DNA of 64,000 bases, taken from positions 40,552,168 through 40,616,167 of the forward strand of contig CM043787.1 in the NCBI GenBank assembly GCA_023974075.1. Direction: 5' to 3'. Position 1 is the first letter of the stretch. The number at the start of each line of letters is the position of its first letter. Shown in pieces: positions 52,401 through 63,707 of this stretch. The notes under the pieces were generated by a model. The model had not been told where the DNA came from. It was given only the letters and a program-made list of their open reading frames with translations, and ran no database searches. The position numbers were made by a program, and so were the translations under genes. The DNA comes from Chaenocephalus aceratus. Lineage: Eukaryota; Chordata; Actinopteri; Perciformes; Channichthyidae.

Positions 52401-55400
52401 TTAATGACCAACTCTTTGTGTCCTGGGCTAACCCTCACAAGGGCAAGCCCGTTACTAAGCAACAGCTCTCCCACTGGATTGTGGATGCAATTGCTTTGGC
52501 CTATATGAGTCAGAATTTGCAAGCACCTTCGGGTCTGCGGGCTCACTCGACTCGGGGCCTGGCTACATCCTGGGCTTTGTTCAAGGGTGGTTTCCATCCA
52601 AGGACATCTGTGCAGCGGCGAGCTGGTCTTCGCCGCTCACTTTTGTCCGCTTTTACAGGCTAGACGTCTCTGCTCCTTGTGTGGCCCGAGCAGTGCTGGG
52701 CACCTTGTTGAGTCGGGACTCTACCTGTTAAATTCTGGTTGATCGGTGATTTTCGAGATAAGCTTGTCTGGCAATACGGGAGCTACAATTTCCCATAGTG
52801 AGGACATCGAACGGAGTGTTATGAATGAGAACTATAGGTTACTTACGTAACCCCAGGCTTCAGAGTAACATGAAGTGAGATGTCTCACCAGACGGCCCTC
52901 CTTGCTATGGTGAAGCGAGAAGAGGTGCTTATTTTGAATGACGCATGCGTCGTGGCGCAAGCTACTTATAGGGGGTGATTTTCCCCTGACGCTGACATCA
53001 AGATCACCAGCCAATCAGGATTGGCGTAATGAGATTGATGCTTCTGTTTGCTCCGCGATGAGGCGCATCCCATAGTGAAACATCTCACTACATGTTACTC
53101 TCAGCCCTGGGGTTACGTAAGTAACCTATAGTTTTTAGTCTGGATTTAAAAGTATTAAGAGTATAGAATCATTGCCTATTATACAGAGACAACCGAATAT
53201 TCTTAATTATACCGATAACTGTGGACTTATTGTAGACAGTATATTCACTACTACTAATTCCTATACTACAGTAAAACATGCAGAAACATGTGATTTTAAT
53301 TCAACTCATTCTAAGGTTATAAGCAGGGGCACAAAGAGTTGAGAAAACATGGTCTCCAATGAGTCTGCGTTTTGAAAAGTTCAAATGCAAAGCTCTGGTT
53401 TATCAGGTTTGTTAGCAAACCTGCTTCACTTACCTACCAGCAAACGCACCACATACATAGTGATTATAGGTTCATGGGTGCTATACGTACACTATTTTCC
53501 TGCTATAAAATGTCGATGCTAGTCATTCTTCACTAAACACTAGTTTACTATGACTCTCACATTTAGAGAAAGCATTGTGAGCCTGTTTGAACAAACAATG
53601 ACACTCATCTGATTGAATGTTAATATTGAAAGGTGCTTGATCTTGGTTCAAAGTGATTGCTGTATATCTAATCTGTAATAACTGTGTTCCACTGCGTACA
53701 ACTTAGAAACGGAGAAAATAAACTGTATAGTGTTTAATATGTAAACTGAGTTTTTTTATTTGATTTTCCTGTTTGGTATATGATTTGCAGAAAAGTCATA
53801 CCTTAGCTAATGTAGCCTTTAAGCCAGTAGCTGCTTAGACCATGACAACCTCATCCATGCATGGCAGCTTTGGATTCAGTGAATAATTGAACACTAGCCT
53901 GGATCACACCCTTCATCTTGGATTTCCCTTCCAAGATCCCGAATGAAAAATTAAGTCTGAGCCTCGAAGTTGAAACATGTACTCTTGCTGTGTGGATACC
54001 CACCAGCAAAAGGCATAATGGCATTTTTTTTGCATCCTGCTCTGAAGTTTTTTGGAAAGCTTATACAAGCTTTGTGATTAACACATTTGTTTTCCCCTCT
54101 GCTCTTTTTCTCAGGTCGAGCAAAACACTAAGAATCTCTGCTCAAAATGCTTTTCAGGTATGTACTTATTTTTACTGTTTGCTTGTTTGGTCGCCTTATT
54201 TCTGTGTCTAATGTGTGTGCCGTGGACGGGTCAACAATGTTTTCCGCTGTAGATGTTCCCAAAAGACCTTGACAAGTGGAGAAAGTCTGAGAGAGAAAGT
54301 GGAGTGTTATGTTCTAACCATGGTTTCTAACTAATTCAATACTCTTTGAACATTCTTCATGTCGGTCACATCAGAATATTTTGTCCCGTCTTACTCAGTT
54401 TGCTATAGTTAATTCTCTTACTAAATCACAAACTGCAATATAAGTAGAAAAACTATGTCCATTTAAATAAGAATATTTAAATGAAATTGAAAGGTGCCCC
54501 CGGTTCTCCATATGCCACACTTCACTGATCTGCTGCACAAATAAATAAACAATCCATACCCCATATCTGATAGAGGCACTCAAAATGTTTCAGAGAGGCA
54601 CACAAATGTGTTATCATTGACTTTTTTTCACAGACATTCAGAAGAAAACAGCAGACAATGATTGTGCCCCAAAGGCCTCTCAAGCTCCAGTAGCCAAGCA
54701 GACGTCTTCTGTAATGAACCAAACAGCAGCATTAGTCAGACACTGATGTCGATGCCAAAAGCATCTGAGGACCCGTCGCCAGAGGAGACGGGAGCGCCAT
54801 CTCTACCCACTCAGGACGGTAAGACAGCAGGTAATCTGACAGGAATAAAATGTGTCTTTTCATCTGAAATTGTTTAGGAAAAGGGCATCTTGGCCTCCAT
54901 TTTTCTTTTAAACTATGGTCTCCTGTAGAACTGTAGGTCTATGTCATGCGATCTCTGGTGTGTAATACTTGCTTCCACAGTTTGAAGTGTGTTTTAATGT
55001 ATATTCTTTCATTTTAAAGGTCTAACCAGTAGAGTAGTGTAGCTTCAGTCCAGGGCACCTTTCTGTGTAACTACCAATTTCTACGAGCAGCAGCTGCAGT
55101 GCCCCTGCTCCGGCTATATTTGTCCTCATGGCACAGATAGAGAGAATGATAGGAAAGGGTATCCATTCAGAAGTGAAGGTTTTAAGAGGACACCTGCAAT
55201 TGCCAGTTCATCGGTCATTGCTGTACAATGACAAGGTTATTTGTGGAGGCCGTTCCAGGACAGGACAATAAAGTGGCTACCAAATAAATGTACTAAACAA
55301 ATGTGCCCATACTAAAAGGGTTCCAAGGGCTTTTTACAAAGTAGGTGATTGTTGCTGATTTTTTGCTAGAAAAAGACCTTCATCGTAATTAATCTTCAAC

Positions 55401-58400
55401 CTGACAAACACATTAATTTGTGTTTACTCTTTTTTCAAGTTAAACTCTATTAAAGAATAGGTCAGCCGTCCCTCTGCTTGTTTTAATCTGATAACATTCA
55501 AACTGTGTCTGTGTCTGTCACATTCTCTTTAAAAAACTTCAACAACAAAACAAAATTGCTCACAGCATTATTAAGGATTTCACACAACCCAGTCATGTTT
55601 TTTTTACCGTGTGGAAATCAATAAGAAAATAACCAAGCAACCAACAGAAGACTCTCAAAGCATTTCTGTCCTCTGGCTGTAACAATTATAAACTGTGTCC
55701 CTTTTTTAGAGTAACCTAACAACTCAACTTTATTGTCAATCAGTGGCAGTGAGAGGTATCATGTTTTTATACCGTTGTTTTGCTTCTATTTTTGGTGTTC
55801 GTGGTTCAAGTTTGAATTTTCAGGACTTTATGCAGTTTGTAATTTAATCTGTTTCTCTAGATGATTTATTGTTGAGTTATTTATTGCCTTGTTCTAAATC
55901 AATAAAGCCAGAGCACATTTATATTATTGTATACCTGTGATATGAATTACAACAAAGTCTTACAAGTAAGAAACTAATGTTCCTAGGTCCTCTCTTTTCT
56001 TCTATTTTCTCTTCACATAATTTCTCCTTTTCTTTTCCCTTTTCTCCCTGTTTCTCTCTCTCAGAAGCATCGAGCACAGACACAGTCTTCAGTTCACTCT
56101 CCACTCCAACAAAACGCTCCTTTGAGTCAGGTAGGCACGGCACAACGTCCATTATTGTGTTTTCACTGCCTGCTTGCCATGTCCACTTAAGGTATTGGAC
56201 TGGGGGACCATTAGCATAAACGCCAGTGGATCGATCGCAAATAGCCAGGTTAATTGGACTTTCAGTGGAAACGGCAGAGGGAAGGATATTGGGGACGCAA
56301 TAGAGTGTATCTGTGAAAATGTGTAAAGCTAATCAAGTGCTTACTAGGGGAAATGTTGGCTACAAATATAAACATATACATACAGTACATATATAAAATA
56401 GACTTACAATACAGATACAAATTGTGAAGGTCACACAGATGGGAGCAATGTAGCTCAATGGTTGTCACTGTCATTTCACCACAATAAGGTCCATTTCCCA
56501 AACATTTAAGACATATTTGTCATTGTTTAAGAGAAACCAGCTCACAGTGACACACTTCTGAGAGAGCTAAAACATAGAGCATGCAGAGATCTGAACTGAA
56601 ATAATAAATAAAAAAGGGTTAAATGTTCATATGTGTATTTTTGCCTCGACTGTGACATGTTTCCATGCTGTAATGTTCAAAAAAGTATTTATTTTTCTCA
56701 TACTGGCTGTTCTGCTGCACCTCTTTTCACCCTCTGTCTGAAAATCAACCCAGTCTGCTCTGATTGGTTAGCTGGCCGGCTGTATTGTGATTAGAGATGT
56801 CCCGCCCCTTAGCCTATCACGTACAATGTGTTGGAGCGCTAGCCAATAGAAGCGCAAGTATTACTTAGTCATGTCACTATGTCGCGGAAGTATACTAAGG
56901 AGTTCAATCAAGGCGTTTCAAGCAGGGGGGGAGTGTGTGGGAGAGAAACTCCCTCAGGAGGGAACTGTGGGATTTGAGCCTCTGCAGACCATTTACATGC
57001 CCTATATTACATTTCATTTCAAACCTTTATTTATACAGATAAATCCCATTGAGATCATTGATCTCTCTTTCAAGGGAGACCTGCTCATTACATATTACAG
57101 GAAAAGGGAAAAGCTCCGAAAGCATCAAAGGCCTCTTTAAACTAACCTTATACACTGCACACTTTCTTCTAGTGTACACATGTATTTGATTGTGCTTTGA
57201 CCCTAGGGTGACACAACCTACTGCACTCACACACGTGAAAAACTGGCACATGCCTTAGGACAAGTGCAGAGTAGGCAAAGCTCAGCGATGGTGTGTGAAT
57301 ATGCTGATCCTTGTCTAATGCAGCCGGATCTTGTGAGCACATGCATCCATGTGCCTGAGACTATCTAAAGGTATTTGAGTTTAAAGCCTGCATACACCTT
57401 TGTGCAAGCTATTACACTATTAAATCAGTTTGTAGCTCAAATATTTCACACACACACAGAAAAAACTACTTGTTGACATTTCCCCTGGTGTAAATTGGCC
57501 ACGGAGATTTAGTAGGATAACAGGAGGCAGTGCACAACACGCACTTGCACATGTACCGACACACATGCTCTCACACATACAGGGATCGATGGGGGGGCTG
57601 GGGGGATCTGGCTGCTCAGGTTGGCCTAGTTCTCAGAGATTTATTGAGCGCTGATCAGCATTCGGCCGGGCCAGAGAAAAAGTCTGCAGGATTGATGAGA
57701 AACGCTGAGTTTAAATTCCAGCCGACCAGTGGAACCTCGCCACACACTCTCACTGTCTCAGGTGCTAGGTGGAATGTAATTTAATGCAGGATAATCATTC
57801 ATCTCCAAAGCACCTTTTTATTTAACATAAAGATTTGTTTTTGCCCCAGCGTGCCAACATCTGTTCTCTCCTAGTTTATATTAAATTGAAGTTTTTGGAG
57901 CCTATTTATGAAGGTCGTCAGTGTCTCCCTCTTTAAATTCTGGTTAAAAGCTGCTATCCCGGACACACAGGAGATTAATGCTTTTTAAGATTATTATATG
58001 GGTAAGGGGTCTAATAAGAGGTTAAAAAGCTTTGGCTGTAAGTATATTGCTAGATTCATTATTTAAAACATTCTCTTGGAGGTCGACTAACTGTGACGTT
58101 TGGATATTACTTGGACCCCAAAGCAGAGACTGACAAAAATAAAGTTTCAATGTGTTTAATAAACGAAGGTAGTCCAAGGCAGGTACTGACCACAGGGAGC
58201 TGGCTGGCCGTAGTAAGTCCAAAAACAAAGCTGCGGGAAAACAGTTCCCGACAAAAACTCAAAAGAAAACTCCTTAACAAACTGTGAAGTGAACAAAAAC
58301 AGACTCCAGGCTGCAGTTAGGCACTCCGGACCACGGAACAGCATGTAAGTGAGATGAGGGCCAGGCTCTTAAAGAGCAGGTTGATCATGTGAGTGGGGAC

Positions 58401-60263
58401 AGGTGTGCCTCATCTGCAGCCAGGAGTCTACCAGCCACGCCCCCTGTCACACACCAGCCCTGCAGAGACGGAGAGACAGAGTAGTGAGGGATAAAAGGAG
58501 CAAACAACAAGTAAAACACAACAACAAAAACCCCATGCAAAACATAACACTAACCTTCACATGCTTTTATATCTTTCCACAACAGAATACAGATTTCTTC
58601 ATAGCTATCTATTTGCTTAAATCTTAAAACCATAATTGGCTGTTTCGATTAACACTGCCGCATGGTAATGCTGGGGTGACATCAATTGGTCAATTTCTAA
58701 CACATTACTTACGTATATTCTGCCAGAGATAGATATTTTCTGTTGCCATTATTACACAAATCTTCAGTAGACCATCTTTTCTCTATCAGTAGTGAGTAAA
58801 GAGATGTGACAGACTTTTGCATTGTGGACACATTTCAGCGCAATCTTAATCCAAGACATAATTTAAGAGTTGCAGTTATGGAGCTCCACGTGCAGCTAAC
58901 AGCCATGTTTTCTCTTTTTCTCTTAGCCTCAGAGTCAGAAAGCGATGTTTCACCCGAGAAGCGAGCAAGAGTGGGGGACGTGCCAGAGGGTGAGGAGTCT
59001 TCATCGTCATCTATGTCTGCATCATCATCAACCTCGTCTCGCAGTGGCTCCAAACAGCGGAGCCGCAAACGTTGCCATCGCTGCCAAACCAAACTGGAGC
59101 TGGTTCAGCAAGAGCTGGGTTCCTGTCGCTGTGGTACGATGATACAACTCTACTCGTATAAACATAGCTTATAACACGTATATTAACGTATATTAATATT
59201 ATTGTCTTTTATTTCGTTTCAAATACATGAAAGATGTTAGTTAATTTTGGTTATAGGTTAGTTCATTTTACATCCAGTGCAATGAAATGCATCTCCTACC
59301 TGTCTGTTGATGGAAACATCGATGACCAGAGTGCCTTTGCCAGCCTTAGGGGAGCATTACAGAAAGCCTGAATGTTCCAAATAGCACATAAAACATAAGC
59401 CAATTACCACGAACACTAATGCAGTTGAAAGCAATACTTGGCTTGCTAATCAACTTGTTTGCATACAAATCAAAGTACTTAAAAAGTCACAACTCTTCAC
59501 TTCTTAAAGACCATCTGCTTAAACCCACGCAATCATTTCTAAATTGGAAATTGACTTTCCTTTTTTTCCACCAGGCGCTGCCTAATTCACCATCCATCCT
59601 TAATAGCCCAATACTGAAAAAATGAAAACATGCCTTTTACACGCTGAAGGGGAAATGGTGGCAATTATAGTGATTTCTGACTATTGCGGTAATTGCAGAT
59701 TACTTTGCTAATGGGTCTGCAAAATGTTTCTCAGCGTAAGCCAAGAAGGTCTGATAATGAGTTGAAAGCACGAACGATTCTCAGATAATAAATGAGAGAG
59801 AAAAAATAGAGCGGAGTATCTGATCCAATGTTATCACAGCCGGTGACTTCTGCTGTTACACAGTGACTATAATACTCATCTGACTAGATGTAAGTATGTC
59901 AGAGAGGGAAGGCACAAAGACTTAAAAAGCTCATTAGATCATACAGATTCTCCTCTGACATCCAGAAGTCTGCATTGGCCTGGCAGTTTTCCATTTCTTT
60001 CATTTTGCAATGGTCCTAAAATAAGAAAAACCCTACAATTCATTTTCAATAACCAGTAAACTTGCTTATCTGACTCCAGTATGGGATATTAAGCTGTGGT
60101 ATTTTGAATGCATTGTAAATTGAGTAAGTTATCATTCAATCACCGTTAAATGTTATCACACAACAACAAAAAATGCTCAATTACATAACACGTTTATTAA
60201 TTCATGTCTTTCCTAAAATAACTATGTTTAAAGGTTTTCTGCAGTGTGTGTGTGTGTGTGCAT

Positions 60264-60305
<42 letters not shown>

Positions 60306-61847
60306 ATTCTTAAGCTACTTTTATGAAATTGCCTTTCTTCATTTTCACCTTAGGTAGAATAAATATTTAACACAGCTTGGATTTTATGCAATAAAACTTT
60401 GGAAACTTGAAGCTCACTGAACACACATAAGTTTAGGCATAAATCCCATTCCAATGATCACCACATTTCCTCTTGATGTTTTACAACTCGGCTGGATTCT
60501 TGGTTCAGTTAAATAAATCATCCGAAGTGACCATGGTGTTAAATGTTTTAAAAGTAGTTCTAATGGAGGAATCACAAAATCACAGTTTGTTCTTCCTTAC
60601 TTTTGAAAATATTGTAGTTAAATAGTGGTAAATATCTTATCAGTGCCTTTAAAGGAAGTTTATTTCTGTGGGGGCAGTTACTTCTGAGACAAATGGTGTA
60701 ATGGAAATGAGTTTCAGGCAGCTATAAAAAGTGCTTTAAGAATCATCATTATTTGTCATCAAAGCATTTTTCTGTACACTTATTGCAATAGGCAACAAAA
60801 AGTTCCGATTTCGACTGTTGCCCACCCCTTACATGGTTTATTACCGTGCCTAGCATTCATTTTTAAACCATGAAATGTTAAACAACTTTCCACTCCATGT
60901 GTGTGCGCTGTAATGACATCGTTTTTAATTGCATAGCAACCAGCTGTCATACTGGGCTTTTAATCACCGCTCATTGAGTGCCAGCAGTGTTATTATGTGT
61001 ATTAATGAATGAATTTAAGACGATGCGAGCTAACGAGCTTCTGTGAGCTTAACGAGCCTCCTACAGCGGCAGAGCCTTTGTTTAGAGTGATACAGTAGAG
61101 ACAGGGAGTCAATGAGAGAGATGAGGGTACTCTGCTTTGTGGAACTGAGTCAAAAGAGGAGGCTTTCAACGATAGTCTTCTCTGGTTACAGTACCGTTTA
61201 ATGGTTGAAAAGCAATACATATTATCAGCCCTTGGCTATTGAAAAAGACTTGCAAAATCAACCTGTATTTGCATTTACAGGGTTGTTTTTTAACGTTTTG
61301 TATTAACTACAGTTTTTTTAATATGTATAGATGCATGGTTTATGTACTGTCTACATATCGTACTCTCTATTCTGCATGCTGTGTCTCCTTCTTCAATTCA
61401 AAGGTTTTATTGTCATATGCACAAAGCTACAGTGTAGAAATAGCAATGAAATTCTTCTGACCTGAGCTCCTCCAACAATGCAACATAAATAATAAAATAC
61501 AAAATAAAAGGTAGTGCAAAAAGTCAATAGAATACGGGATATTTACAAGAACAGAATATGAAATTAAATAATGTAAATTAAGACAAAATGAAATACGGTT
61601 ATTGCGGTAAGTAAAATTCAGTTAGTTAAAGTAAATGGACATTAAGCATATTAACACTCTCCCTCTCCTACACCCCCCGCCCCGCCCCACAGGGTATGTC
61701 TTCTGTATGCTCCACCGGCTCCCGGAGCAGCACGAGTGTCTGTTCGACCACCTGGGCCGGGGGCGCCAGGAGGCGGTCCTGAAGATGGTGAAGCTCGACC
61801 GCAAGGTGGGCCGCTCCTGCCAGCGCATCGGAGAGGAGTGCTCCTGA
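39686..61847 (+). CDS. zfand3: AN1-type zinc finger protein 3 (ZFAND3), 6 coding exons, frame broken in exons 2 and 3
   Basis: ZFAND3 carries an N-terminal A20-type and a C-terminal AN1 zinc finger. Exons: 39686-39768, 54115-54157, 54634-54818, 56065-56130, 58927-59133, 61693-61847. Exon 1 encodes '[12 protein letters not shown]...[10 protein letters not shown]'. Exon 2 begins 'SSKT' and carries 'KNLCSKCF'. Exon 3 carries 'DIQKK' and later 'SSSSQADVF'. Exon 4 carries '[10 protein letters not shown]'. Exon 5 has a Ser-rich stretch, then '[20 protein letters not shown]', the start of the AN1 finger. Exon 6 completes it ('[20 protein letters not shown]') and ends '[12 protein letters not shown]'. 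Exons 3 (second half) to 6 agree in phase. In exon 2, 'SSKT' and 'NLCSKCF' are in different frames (a 2-nt excess at about 54128), and exon 3 changes frame once more at about 54670-54690. Read literally from the ATG, translation stops at 54691 after 61 codons. Confidence 0.9.
39769..40950 (+). other. zfand3: zfand3 intron 1, proximal part
   Basis: No exon seen. Contains an (AT)n run at about 40456-40484. Confidence 0.6.
41294..42883 (+). mobile_element. Tc1-like transposon, 1.59 kb, long inverted repeats, TA duplication
   Basis: The ends CACTGAACAAAAATATAAAT are perfectly inverted over at least 27 bp, and the inverted repeats extend about 270 bp inward (41294-41573 and 42617-42883). TA flanks both ends (41292-41293, 42884-42885). 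It inserted into the minus-strand LINE. Confidence 0.93.
41592..42502 (+). pseudogene. Tc1 transposase pseudogene
   Basis: Helix-turn-helix part: '[20 protein letters not shown]', '[12 protein letters not shown]', '[15 protein letters not shown]'. The catalytic part contains '[11 protein letters not shown]' and '[20 protein letters not shown]', near the end 'IEEEWTN'. At least four frame changes separate these blocks, so no active enzyme is encoded. Confidence 0.88.
43440..47100 (+). other. zfand3: zfand3 intron 1, middle part
   Basis: No exon or nameable repeat seen in about 3.6 kb. Confidence 0.5.
47885..49364 (+). pseudogene. DIRS gag-like region, frame-broken
   Basis: A Cys/His-rich start reads '[20 protein letters not shown]'-like, followed by '[15 protein letters not shown]', the DIRS gag zinc-knuckle-type block. 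An acidic stretch at about 48430-48520 reads '[18 protein letters not shown]'. Later frames show '[14 protein letters not shown]', '[13 protein letters not shown]' and '[20 protein letters not shown]', the conserved DIRS gag core. At least three frame changes. Confidence 0.7.
49458..49735. repeat. 45-bp tandem repeat, ~6 copies, with GCGCATGCGC palindromes
   Basis: The unit is roughly 'gctgtgaaggcaccaccgtc' followed by 'acgcgcatgcgcagtgccggctgga'. Most copies hold the 10-bp palindrome GCGCATGCGC or a one-base variant. Because 45 is a multiple of 3, it reads as a 15-residue repeat ([15 protein letters not shown]), which I regard as incidental. Confidence 0.92.
49755..49930. repeat. MITE fragment related to 31011-31327
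   Basis: 'cgtccacacta' and 'gaccaacaaccaatcacatg' followed by 'aatctcccgccccc' match the reverse complement of 31225-31320 of the MITE. Ends are degenerate. Confidence 0.55.
50080..50490 (+). pseudogene. DIRS RNase H fragment
   Basis: Shows 'KVVTTDA' (first catalytic Asp), '[20 protein letters not shown]' followed by 'TDNT', and '[11 protein letters not shown]'-type text, the order seen in DIRS RNase H. A stop and frame changes occur early. The reading is split at 50477 by a hAT and resumes at 51297 ('[12 protein letters not shown]'). Confidence 0.75.
50478..51289 (+). mobile_element. Non-autonomous hAT with BED-finger remnant, nested in the DIRS
   Basis: Ends TAGAGATGTCCCGATCCGAT and '...cgggacatcccta' are inverted, with many 'gatcggga' sub-terminal repeats. 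Flanks CTCCACAT (50470-50477) and CTCACAT (51290-51296) are an 8-bp duplication with one base lost. Inside (about 50845-51170) a BED-type finger reads '[20 protein letters not shown]', '[10 protein letters not shown]' and '[14 protein letters not shown]'. The second zinc cysteine is W ('CNVW'). The rest of the transposase is deleted. Confidence 0.85.
51500..52690 (+). pseudogene. DIRS tyrosine recombinase, frame-broken
   Basis: Blocks in order: '[20 protein letters not shown]' followed by '[10 protein letters not shown]' (N-terminal core-binding part), '[19 protein letters not shown]' (first catalytic Arg), 'CPVRALHTY', '[14 protein letters not shown]', and '[16 protein letters not shown]' with the HxxR box. 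A frame change near 52375 splits the recombinase, and another lies after 52600, where the tyrosine region is not in frame. Not functional as written. Confidence 0.85.
53200..54114 (+). other. zfand3: zfand3 intron 1, distal part
   Basis: No exon or nameable repeat. Ends in a pyrimidine-rich tract and tcag before exon 2. Confidence 0.5.
54819..56064 (+). other. zfand3: zfand3 intron 3
   Basis: No exon. A 47-codon ORF at 55129-55272 was considered and not accepted. Confidence 0.6.
56740..57010. repeat. zfand3: Unnamed dispersed repeat in zfand3 intron 4
   Basis: 'gattagagatgtcccgcccc' followed by 'ttagcctatcacgtacaatgtg' and 'gcgctagccaatagaagcgc' resembles a frequent teleost repeat. Boundaries not found. 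Confidence 0.35.
58092..58549. mobile_element. Solo LTR, 458 bp, with perfect 5-bp target duplication
   Basis: It begins TGTGACGTTTGG and ends CATAACA (TG...CA ends). CTAAC flanks both sides (58087-58091 and 58550-58554). No internal retroviral or retrotransposon sequence adjoins it, so the element was removed by LTR-LTR recombination. It lies in zfand3 intron 4. Confidence 0.8.
59134..61692 (+). other. zfand3: zfand3 intron 5
   Basis: No exon seen. Contains the (TG)n tract at 60244-60304. Confidence 0.6.
60244..60304. repeat. (TG)n microsatellite with one interruption
   Basis: TG run interrupted by 'cattc' at about 60261-60265. Confidence 0.95.
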
Positions 61848-63707
61848 GCTGCTCCCTCGGAAGTGTCTCCGTGGTCGGACGGTGTCTTAGCACCAACAGG
61901 GATCTGATTTTAAATTAGAGTTTTCTTCTCATTTTGTTGATCAACATTTTTGCAGGTTTTTTTGGATACAAACCTCCACACTTTGCTTTTAAATTATGCT
62001 CGCTCCTTTGAATTGCCCCTGTCACCCACACTCGTTTTTGTTCTGCTTGATCATATCCCTGCTGCTAAGACGCCTTTTGGAAAATCCAAACCCAGGAATG
62101 ACAGAACAATACAGAGCAACAGGAAATATACCATTTCTTCACTTTTTTGCAACTCCTGACAACTCAAGTGTGAGCAGAGTAAGAAGGAAGAAAAGGATGA
62201 TGAGAGGATATCAAATGCTTTATACAGGTGTTTGTCCCAGAAGCCAGTTTCTATACTATATAACTATACTCTTTACCTCAAAAAATGAAAACAAAGAATG
62301 AAAAGAAGGAGGAGAAAAGGATTGTTACCCTTTGTGTACACTTCTGCTATGGCGCTGTGCTCTTTACCTCAAAATCAGACAGAGCTGCTTTGTACTCCAA
62401 GCATGGACTTTGTGAAGCAAGCCAGACTCAGTTTAAGTCAGTGTCTTACCCCCTGGCCGTCCACTACCCATACTCCTTTAGAAAGACCTGTTAATCATCC
62501 ACCTCAGGTTATAAGGATATTAAACCCTCCCCTCACTGACTTGCATCCCTCTCTCTTCCACACCTTTGTACTCCTTTTGTTTGGTTTAAGATTACTCTGG
62601 AAAGGTTTTCTTCTCTGTGGACGATGAAACCGCGTCGGTAACTCCAATATTCAGGACTTGCATTATGAGATGGACTCAAACACATTATGTTGGTGGGAGT
62701 GAGCTGGCGTCCTGAGATCGCACACGGATCTGTGTTCAATGCTCGGATGTGATTTATCGAGGCTTGATTTGTCGCAAATTTCCTCTGTCTTCCTCTTTTT
62801 GTCTCTCTCTCTTTACTCCCTCTTACATAAGGACATGTCTTCTGTTCCCAGCAACATGAGGTTTCCATGTGCTGGTGTGTACAAACAAACAGGAAGACAA
62901 CATTTACAGGGCACGTCTTGTATTAAAGTGTGCGTATGATTCATGACTGGACCTGAAATGTCTGTATTGTACACTTCCACACATCTTAGAGCTTTCCAAA
63001 TACACACACACTCACACACCTTTTTATGTTTTTTGTTCTCAGCAGTTCACATTGAGGGCAAGATCACACATTGCTGTATACTTTGAGTTTGGGCTGAAGC
63101 TGAGCTGGCAGAGCGTCACTCAGAGGTTCCTGTTTTAAGATGGGTGATGGTTATTGTAGTTCAGGTTTCTAATATTGTCTTCAATTATCCACATTTTGAA
63201 GGGGATTTAACACAAGACTGTTCTTGGGTTTTCAGTACTTCAATGCCCCATGTTTTCATTTCCAGCCAGCATGATGAACTCACATGCGTTCTCCTTCTCC
63301 TGCCTTTCACTTTCCTTTCTCACCTCGCCCCTTATTGATTGCTCTATTTCTCCTTATTTCAGCCGCTCTGTCTCCCCTCCTCTCTCTCTCTTGCTATAGA
63401 GAGGGAGGAGGAGGATAGGGCGAGCAGAGTACTGAAAGTTAAAATCAGCAAATAATTACTTTCCAAATGTTTTCCTGGTGGACTATGGAAGGGATCTTGA
63501 GAAAATGCATAATGAATGAATATTCTGTATCTTTAAAGAAAACCTTATTTAACTCCTTTTTGCTTTTGTCAAGCTGCTTTTTTGTTTTTGGTTGTAATGT
63601 GGTTATAAAATGGGAAGATGAACGTGGACAAATTCTATATTTTTGTTTCCATTGCTTTACTTAATGCTTACCCTTTCCAACAGTTTCTTTTACTGAGAAA
63701 GAATAAA
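61848..63707 (+). other. zfand3: zfand3 3' UTR with candidate polyadenylation signal
   Basis: Non-coding sequence after the stop codon (61845-61847). AATAAA at 63702-63707 is a plausible end signal; earlier, weaker signals cannot be excluded. Short ORFs inside have no motif. Confidence 0.5.

Larger units (their letters stand above)
47320..53133 (+). mobile_element. DIRS-type retrotransposon (tyrosine recombinase), 5.8 kb, non-autonomous
   Basis: Inverted terminal regions: 47340-47500 and 52900-53095 are reverse complements ('gggatgcgcctcatcgcgga', 'gcatgcgtcattcaaa'). At 52795-52860 an internal complementary region equals the reverse complement of the right end joined to the left end, the defining DIRS layout. 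Plus-strand content: gag-like ORFs (47885-49360), a 45-bp repeat array, RNase H scraps (about 50080-50490), then tyrosine recombinase (51500-52690). Reverse transcriptase is missing. A hAT lies inside the RNase H region. Confidence 0.92.
47106..53200 (-). mobile_element. L2-type LINE 3' end on the minus strand, split by the DIRS element
   Basis: 47106-47319 is an L2 3' UTR in reverse ('aaggcaaggcaagcttatttatatagcac'). Directly after the DIRS, 53134 onward is the reversed end of the ORF. Joined across the insertion, the minus strand encodes [15 protein letters not shown] and a stop, the counterpart of the L2 tail at 12610-12659. Confidence 0.85.

Noticed and set aside
55129..55272. 47-codon ORF ending '[11 protein letters not shown]'
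   Set aside because: A faint resemblance to retrotransposon polyproteins, too short and without flanking support.
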